Positions 56,825 through 64,000 of a DNA stretch of 64,000 bases are shown in pieces (the stretch's first letter is position 1; each line of letters opens with the position of its first letter). Under the pieces are notes generated by a model. It searched no databases. It was not told the origin of the DNA and was given only the letters and a program-made list of their open reading frames with translations. Position numbers and translations under genes: made by a program. The DNA comes from Lojkania enalia (lineage: Eukaryota > Ascomycota > Dothideomycetes > Pleosporales), in NCBI GenBank assembly GCA_010094045.1, contig ML986600.1, forward strand, positions 277,192-341,191, read 5' to 3'.

Positions 56825-59800
56825 TGTGATTGTCGTGTGGTACGGCGGTGTTGTGGATTGGTATTGGAGATTGAGGGTGTGAGGTGTGGATGCTGTTGTT
56901 ATTGTTGATAGAAGGTGTTTGTGTGATGATGATACTCAATCACGAAAGAAAGGGTCGAGATAAATAGTCTTCAAGTCTCGGTACTGGAGCGGAGAAATGG
57001 AGACTCAATTCCATGTGGGCTTGTGCCTCAACACTCTGATGCCGTCCCCATACAATTCCTCTTCCATCTCTCGCACTTAGCATTTCCGTCACGGTAACTG
57101 GCCGGACCGCGACCTCGCATCCGCCATGTCCTAGGGCTGGATCTGAGAATGGCTGCGTCGCGATCCCGTTCCGAGGATTAGCGTCCGTAGGAGAGCCAGA
57201 GCCTTGCGCTGTGGCAGCAGTGTATGGAGTTCCTACGCGAGGATGAGGGAGATTTCGGGGATGGTGGGGCCGAAGGAGGCTCGGCACAAGCTGAAGTAAG
57301 AGATGCCGTCAGCGATGGGATGCACGCCGGCGATTGGCTGGGAAGCGGCCTGATTCTGCTGCTCTAGAAGAAGACGCACGTTGATTGCTTGAGATGAATC
57401 GCACTCTAAGGGATTGGGCCAAACGTGAGGAGTCGCGAAGAGACGGACCGGACATGGAGAGGAGGACTGGAGGACCCGAGAGGGGATACTAACCACTTGC
57501 AACGCAGAGAGATACAGTAACGCTCCAGCAGCGAGGAGAGCTCATCTAAGAAGACAGTCAACAGAATGGTGGCACGGCTCTCAGATGCCGCTTCGACCAT
57601 TCCGCGTCTGGATTCCCTCTCAATGGACCACGACCTTAGCGTAGCACTGTGATCATGTGATGAAGTCCCAAAGCGGTAAGCGCTCTCTGGTGGAATATGT
57701 TGGAAATCCTGGACGGATTCTGCTGTGCAAGGGAAGACGACGTCCAATACTGTGTGGCTCCCCATCGTCGCCAGGCCCAGAGACACTTCAGCCAAAAGTC
57801 CGAGATGCAAAAAGTGTCGTGCAATTCGGCAAAAGGAGTTATCGTAGTCTCCATCGCAACTGGCGAAGCCGCTCTCCGTACCGCACCGGCTCCGCACATT
57901 TCCTATCCGTCGGAGATGGCCTGTGCACGGCGGCGGACCTCACTTCATCTCGGTGACGTCGTGGTAATGATAGACGGTACCAAAGCCGCCTCGCAAAAAC
58001 CCTGCAATTTTTCATGTTGAGCATTTCTGAAGTGGGAAGAGCTGGGGAGTTAAAATGTTTAAGAAAGAAAGCCACGAAACGAAAAACTCGGTGCTAGAAA
58101 CTGATTTGGGAGATCTTTGACTTTTTTGGATGCGGAGCCCTTACCTTCGTGTCCTGCAACTCTAAGCTTTGCCGGGTCCGAAGACCGCGATGCTCTTTTC
58201 ATATATCCTTCGTAAGTGTAATATGGCTGTCTGCTGTCGCGACCTGCGACCTTGCGCCGTTGTGACACCGATACCGAGAACGTTAGAGTCCATTGCATCA
58301 CTGCTCAGCGAAGTCCCATTGGCTTCAGCAAGGCATCTGTCGTAGTGACGTCTCACAGTACATGTAGAAGAAACGGGCCGTCTCACCGTATGAACTCTTA
58401 TCTTGCCGCGAGGTATCCGCAATGAGTGGGGCGGTCCTTTACAGTGCAGGAATTTTGCGACACCTCATGATCAATAAATAGTTGTGCATATGCAGCGACA
58501 AGCGATGGGAAGCGGGAGATTGAGGAGTGTAAGTGTTAAGCAAGGAATGATAAGGCGAGAAGAGTACGGCGTCCTACGTTGATGCTAGACGGAACAGTAT
58601 CCGAGTGGTAGCAGATATGTTCTCCATTGGACATCGGCAAGGACGGCCGAAATGACACGCGTACCTATGTATTGGAGCGTAATTCGAATGCAAGCCATAA
58701 GACGGGGCGGTTCCTCATCGTTTATGGCGTCTAAGGGAGTAGTCGGTGGTTGAGGGCGAGATATGTAGTGCTGAAATCTCGAAAGCAGTCAGCATGCCCT
58801 AATATAGACGTTCTTTCATTTTTAGAGTCTAGCTGTAAATCGTGATAGCCGCAATGCTGCTTCATGTGCTAGGGCTATGCCTCAATCATCTAGGTATCGC
58901 TCTCCCCTCATTCTCCGTACCTTGACGATGCGTAACAAGCGGCTCAGGTGCAAGTGAAGACGGAGAGAAACGGCTCCTGGCAGCCCAATCAATCGCTTAC
59001 CAAGATCTTCTCACAACCACTACTGCAAGTCCAAGGCAGATCATTTCAGAATAGAGCCACCATAGTCCATACAACAGGGCACTGTTGATTATCAAAGTTC
59101 CACGACAGTGCGGTGACAATTCTTCCGTGTTGGCTTTTGCAAGGCTTTCAGGTCGCAAAAGCCTCAAACTTCCTACGATTAGATCAATCGTTTATAAAGT
59201 GACGAAAATGAAGAAAAGAAAAGAAGCCAGGAAAGGTTATCACGGCTATTCTTGCCTAGAGTAGTACTGCCATGCCACGAACCGTGAATCATGCCAGAAC
59301 CGTCAAAGTGATGCCTCACAACCGAAGCCTAACCCCACCGTAGGGGGTACCATGCAGAAGATTTTGCAACTACCTAGTCAAGCATGGAAGATCTCCGCAT
59401 AACGTCGTCCCACCTGGCAAGGACGGCCGTAATAACGGACAAAATAGACCCCGACATGCCGGCAGCGAAGTATAGTGAAAGTGCCCTCCTACCTACGTTA
59501 CATGAAGTCCTAGAATTTGGAGAACATTTTTTAAATGCAAAAAGTCCGGTGGCACGGACCTATTTTGGTCCTGCCTGCCTACGGTCTTCAGTGCGGGCAG
59601 CCGTCGTCCATATGGAACCTTCCGGGTGTTTGAGCGCATAGCTTGTTGATCTCATATCCTAGTTCTCTCTTTAAATTCTTAAAGGGTGCAGAGACGTTTT
59701 CGTCATACGAAGGCAAGGCTTGAAATGGAACGAAACTGAATGCATTCAAAAAGGCTGAACAATGAAGATCCCGGCGAACGCATCTCTATGTGGCATCCAT

Positions 59801-61287
59801 AACCTTTGACTGGAAGAAGATGCCTGCAACAGTTCTCTTATCCTGGCCGCGTAAGCCGAGGAAGGAACATGCAGCAGTGTGTCTTGGTATGGTCGCCTTT
59901 GCCCTGAGGCGGAGATGATGGCAAGCGCCCATGGCAAGTTCGGCCCTGACGAAATGTGTCCATCACTTCTAGATATTGTTGTAGTGGGAAGGTTGCAAAA
60001 GCGCCGCTAGGTAACCTTCGGAGATTGCAAAAGATAGAAAGCTTATGCGTATCGCTGCCGGTGGCCCCATCTGTAGTCGCGACTTGAGGCTACCATTCAC
60101 CTGGGCCACGGGCAATGATCTTGCATCATCAAATGCTGCCCTCCAACACGAGAAAGTGGGTCTGTTGCCGGGGAATATCGAATTGGTTAAACGCATGGGA
60201 CGTGCTGGAAGCGTGTTACGGAGATTTGAGTGCCGTGCGGGCACGGGGACGGATGGAGGATACATCTATAGAAATGAGGTACGAGCCCCCCTTCCCAAAA
60301 TCTTGTATTGCTCAATGCTGCTGAACTATCCGATAGATCCCACGTTCCCAAATCTGGAATCAAGGTAATCCCCAAAGTACGGCCTGGTATTTATGGATCG
60401 TTCCATCTTTCCCTAGACAAGGCGTATATAGCCTTGCCGGTCTTACACGCATCATGTGCAACGATGCCACACCCCTCCACCGCCTAGTGCTTGCTTCTCA
60501 CCACCACTAATGACCCCACCACCAACCGCATTCACGAAGCCCCGCCTTGATCCCACAACCGACCGCTATTAAGGCCAATCACCTTTTCCAGATTACATAC
60601 ACTCCAAAGAAACCTGAAACGAAGGCGCGCAAAATGAAAAAGAAACGATGGTCTTGGTACCAAGAAGACCTGACCCGGTTAGACACCCGTAGACTACCGG
60701 CCCTTAAGGAAATTCGTTAAACGTTCTATCCGCAAGTCGACATCTTTATCCATACCCATTAGCCGCCGATGAAGGAAGGCGTCCTAAAGGAGGACGCGAT
60801 TCAACAAGTGTTATCGCAAGACGTCTCGATCTCATTGGTAGAAGGAAGAAGGGTCCAACGGTCTCTTTCAACCGACCCGTCAGCTGATGGTCAAAAGGAA
60901 ATCGCTCTGTGGTGTGACAGGATATAAGGTAGGTAACATAAACCCCCTTCCTTCACCCAGTCCGACATTAGAAATAACAAAACCTTACTATACATTACTG
61001 AAAACTCCTTGTAACAAATACAGGAGAGGACTTCCGTATTAGGCTTAAGCGAGTCGAAAATGCCACGCCCGATAAACACCAGCGCTGGGCCATCGCTATG
61101 ACTGAAGTTGTATGGATGAAACCCGAGCGATAAGGCGGGATATACCATGTGGTGTTGACGCTGACGACAGGCGATGGAAAAGAGATGGAAGCTGACCAAG
61201 TGTAGATGTGGGGATGGGACATGCTGCTCCCATTAGACGTCTACGTTCGACCATTCATTGAGCTACTCTTTGTCTGCAGAGTAGCTC
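56825..61287. other. 4.5-kb gene-free region upstream of the melanin reductase
   Basis: Long intergenic region between the reductase start and the 3' end of the transcription-factor gene, both on the minus strand. Open frames of up to 163 codons (57406-57897 minus) exist but none resembles a protein family or forms exons. Composition is close to that of genes rather than A/T-rich, with no transposon ends found. CT-rich tracts just before the reductase start (56830-56940, read on the minus strand) look like a core promoter. Confidence 0.5.
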
Positions 61288-64000
61288 TTAAGCTCTTGAC
61301 AACCGCTCAAGCTTACCCCGAATTCCATCGGAGAACCTTGTCGCAACACCTTCGTCGATCACGTCCATACAGTGGGAGAGTACACTGAACGGATGATCGA
61401 TTGGAATAGGGGATCCGTCTCTCTTTGTTAATGTCGGAACACCCTCCCTTCTTGTGAGGTATCGGACGACCACCGGATGCTCTGCCGGTAAGCTGTCTAC
61501 CGCAAATGTGGCGTTGGACTGCTGGTATTGGCCTTGCTGGTATTGGTTCTGCTCATTCGAAGTCATTGAGCCACTGCGTGCAGTCGCTTCCATCCACATG
61601 ATGAGTGCCACACGGTAAATAGCACCGGGCCACCACGGTGGACGCACCCCTCTTGACATACTTCGGATAAGGCGGAGAATCTGGCCGCAATGGAATATTG
61701 CATCCTCGACGTCGGAAATGCATTTCTTGTAGACCCACTGCATCTGCTGGTACGGCCCATCGACCTCTCGGCGAGCAACTCGCTCGATTTCGGGGAAGCT
61801 TGTCACAGCGTTCAAACTGATGAGGTGGAACATGACAAGATTCGCTTGCATCATTGGGCACATGGGATTCAACTTGCTATATCTTTCGGCCAGGTCATAC
61901 CAGCGCTGCAGCAACGCCTGTACCTCTTCGAGGCGCACACGAGTTGATGCTGCGGTCACAGCTCTAGACCTTTGTCTTGAGGCCATACTGTCCGAAAAAC
62001 AGCTTAGCAGTTGGCAGTACTGACACACCAGAGTTTGCAATGGATGGAGTAGCAGCCGTAAATGCATAGGGGTGAGATGGATATCCTGAGCAATTATCTC
62101 ATCATCAAGGAAATGACGGAAAAGATCCCTAAGACTCAGTGGTCTAGCACCAGAGCCCACCGACGGATATCCATTGGAAAACTCATGCACCTGGTTAAAC
62201 ATCTCAGACCACTCTGAGGCTGATTTGGCATGCCATAGTCGATCTGAATCTGGCATAGGAGCTCCAAACTCCGTCACTGAGAATAGAGGAGACGTGTCGT
62301 GGAACAGGGATAAGTCCTGATCGACCATAACCCAGGAGTAGATGAGGCTGTTGTTCACTTAGTAAGATTGCACGTGACAGGAATCGAACACAAAATCCGA
62401 GCGGTCGATATTTTCATGACTTACCGACTTCGACTTTCTTGCACAATCCAATCCCCCCATAAGGTTTCTGTCGTTGTGTTGCCGCTCATGTGAGGGGCAG
62501 AAATATGCCGAGGTTCGAGGATTCCGGAATGTCGCAACATAGCGAAATACATGCCGCGCTGTCCCATCGCGATATCCATCTGCCACTTATCACCACTCCA
62601 CGCCGCTTGCACGGTGAACAACAGCGCAGCACGCAGAACGATAGGATCGCCGGACATGATGATGTTTTTCTCGATCAGGTCGAAAAGGGAGATACGGCAT
62701 GCTTCAGTCAAACCCCCAGTCAACCATCGCGCTTCAACTGATGGTATTACCATGGCACCTTGGGCGATCATCATCAGTATTAACAGGCTTGATGCCTTGT
62801 CGTTGAAATTTTGCATCAACTCGTTAGGATCCAAGATGCCCCGAGCGGACATGGGATAGTAACGTTCAAAGGAGTTGGCATAAGAGCGGAGGAAATATTC
62901 CAGAACGCGAGCAGGCGGCAGCAAAATGAAATTAGATACCGTCGAGCTTGGCGACTCCCCACTACTTGGAGAGCTACTCATCCCGTCCTTGTGAATATCT
63001 AGGGCCTTGTGTAGGAAGCTTTGGGTAATAGCAAGAAGCTTGTCGCGAGTTGCCTCATGAAGCTGCATCACCGCGACCTGCTCCCCTTGTTCGAAATCGC
63101 TTTCATCCCACAACGGCCTCCAGGTGCTCCAGCCCTCATGGTTTTTGAGGGTCTGCTCTAGGCGCTCCAAGTTTAGCTTCGCGGTACGAGGACATGATGT
63201 CGATGCGATTGTCGGCGTACAACGGAACACTGTCCAACCGTCTTGGGCTGCAATAATAGCGCCGAGATCAGGAACTCCAGAGTCAGCGATCGATGAATGC
63301 CTATTCGAAGGGTAGAACACTGAAGCTGAACTGCCGATTTGCAGATCAGAAAAAGATTCGTCCATCCTTGGTGTCGGAATGGGAGTCTGAACCGGGCCAA
63401 ATGTCTGAGGTGGAGACATCTCAGGGATCATGCCAAGGATCCCATCAGCCGAGGGGCCCATACTGATATCCATGCTCATCGGCATAATCATTGATGGGTC
63501 GATTCGCATTGGATCTACGAATTCTTGGCCTATGGAGATTGTAGACCATGGATCTACAGCAAATTGAGGACTGGCACTGTTTTCTGAACTTTCGTGCCCA
63601 GTCCTCATAAATTCCTCATAGCCAGACATTGGTGTCTGCGAGATGAAGCCGTTGACAGGGGTCGGGAGCGGCGATAAAACAGTTGGGAGCGCGGCTGGCA
63701 GGCCACTGGAGGGGGAATGCTCGAAGAAAGGAGGCGTATTCGAAACAGGGACATTGTTTGGTTTCTCTTCTGGAGTGGGATTCTGAAGCTGAATAGGCTG
63801 CGATATAGAGGGGTTGCGTGAATGCGATGTCGAAGGCGGGGTCGGATGGTTCTGGGGTGGTAACTGGCTTTGCAAGTTCAGCGTCTGCTGGGACTGCTGA
63901 GGCGATGCCTGCTGAGTTTGCTGCTGCTGCGGCTGGGCATCGCGGGCCGGTGAGTTCCCACTCGAGGCATTTTGAGACTCGCTGTTATTTCCACCTTCAC
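61288..64000 (-). CDS. Fungal transcription factor resembling Cmr1/Pig1 melanin regulator (N-terminus outside window)
   Basis: Two exons are visible: from the right edge (first full codon at 63998) to 62425, and 62347..61288, with a 77-nt intron (GTAAGT...AACAG); about 878 residues. The visible N-terminal part is Gln/Pro/Ser-rich (PQQQQTQQASPQQSQQ). The middle has VPDLGAIIAAQDGWTVFRC, LEQTLKNHEGWSTW, a helical regulator domain of the fungal_TF_MHR kind (LEYFLRSYANSFERYYPM, DKASSLLILMMIAQGAMV) and WSGDKWQMDIAMGQRGMYFAML. Exon 2 begins LIYSWVMVDQDLSLFHDTSPLFSVTEF. These blocks resemble Cmr1/Pig1/Smr1, two-type zinc-finger (C2H2 plus Zn2Cys6) activators of DHN-melanin genes. The zinc fingers would lie beyond 64000 and are not seen. 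Linkage to the reductase supports the call. Confidence 0.7.

Noticed and set aside
57406..57897. 163-codon frame on the minus strand
   Set aside because: No family resemblance, several competing frames on both strands of the same DNA, and no exon partners.

Overview
The window is nuclear DNA from a filamentous ascomycete (Pezizomycotina). The protein-coding genes are cut by short introns of 45-100 nt with GTAAGT/GTATGT donors and CTAAC/CTAAT branch sites. The protein set is typical of that group: POL2, SRO7, GRASP/Grh1, Tgs1, and a DHN-melanin reductase. A transposon at 53.5-55.3 kb is riddled with C-to-T/G-to-A stop codons, as expected from repeat-induced point mutation (RIP). The class (Leotiomycetes, Dothideomycetes or other) cannot be fixed from this sequence. 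All exon joins below were deduced by hand from frame continuity, splice consensus and family resemblance.

Layout. 0-31 kb is gene-dense housekeeping DNA: the 3' end of RRP6, a poly(ADP-ribose) glycohydrolase, a conserved unknown, COX20 divergent from DNA polymerase epsilon POL2, the Lgl-type exocytosis protein SRO7, Sm-D1, a TauD-like dioxygenase, a large Gln/Pro/Tyr-rich nuclear protein, a mitochondrial PPR-like protein, a 65-aa disordered protein, a GH47 alpha-mannosidase, a broken hydrolase, the SWR1-complex subunit VPS71 and a short-chain dehydrogenase. 32.2-37.6 kb is a gene-poor stretch with an A/T satellite and decayed coding traces. 37.6-46 kb holds TGS1 divergent from GRH1, a small unknown, a five-exon zinc-binding protein and a metallo-beta-lactamase-fold protein. 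46.3-50.4 kb holds two degraded genes: an F-box-like ORF with three in-frame TAG codons and a protein kinase-WD40 gene with three in-frame TGA codons. A secreted protein gene follows. Then comes a complete but RIP-mutated Fot1/pogo-type DNA transposon with 70-bp inverted repeats and TA duplication.

The last 8 kb looks like the edge of a DHN-melanin locus: a hydroxynaphthalene reductase (BUF1/BRN1 type) and, 4.5 kb away on the same strand, the C-terminal part of a fungal transcription factor that resembles the melanin regulators Cmr1/Pig1. The polyketide synthase, if linked, would lie beyond base 64000.

The most unusual signals are the clustered in-frame stop codons in otherwise coherent host genes near the transposon, the well-preserved ends of that transposon against its mutated core, and the melanin gene pair. 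I saw no rRNA, tRNA or CRISPR array.
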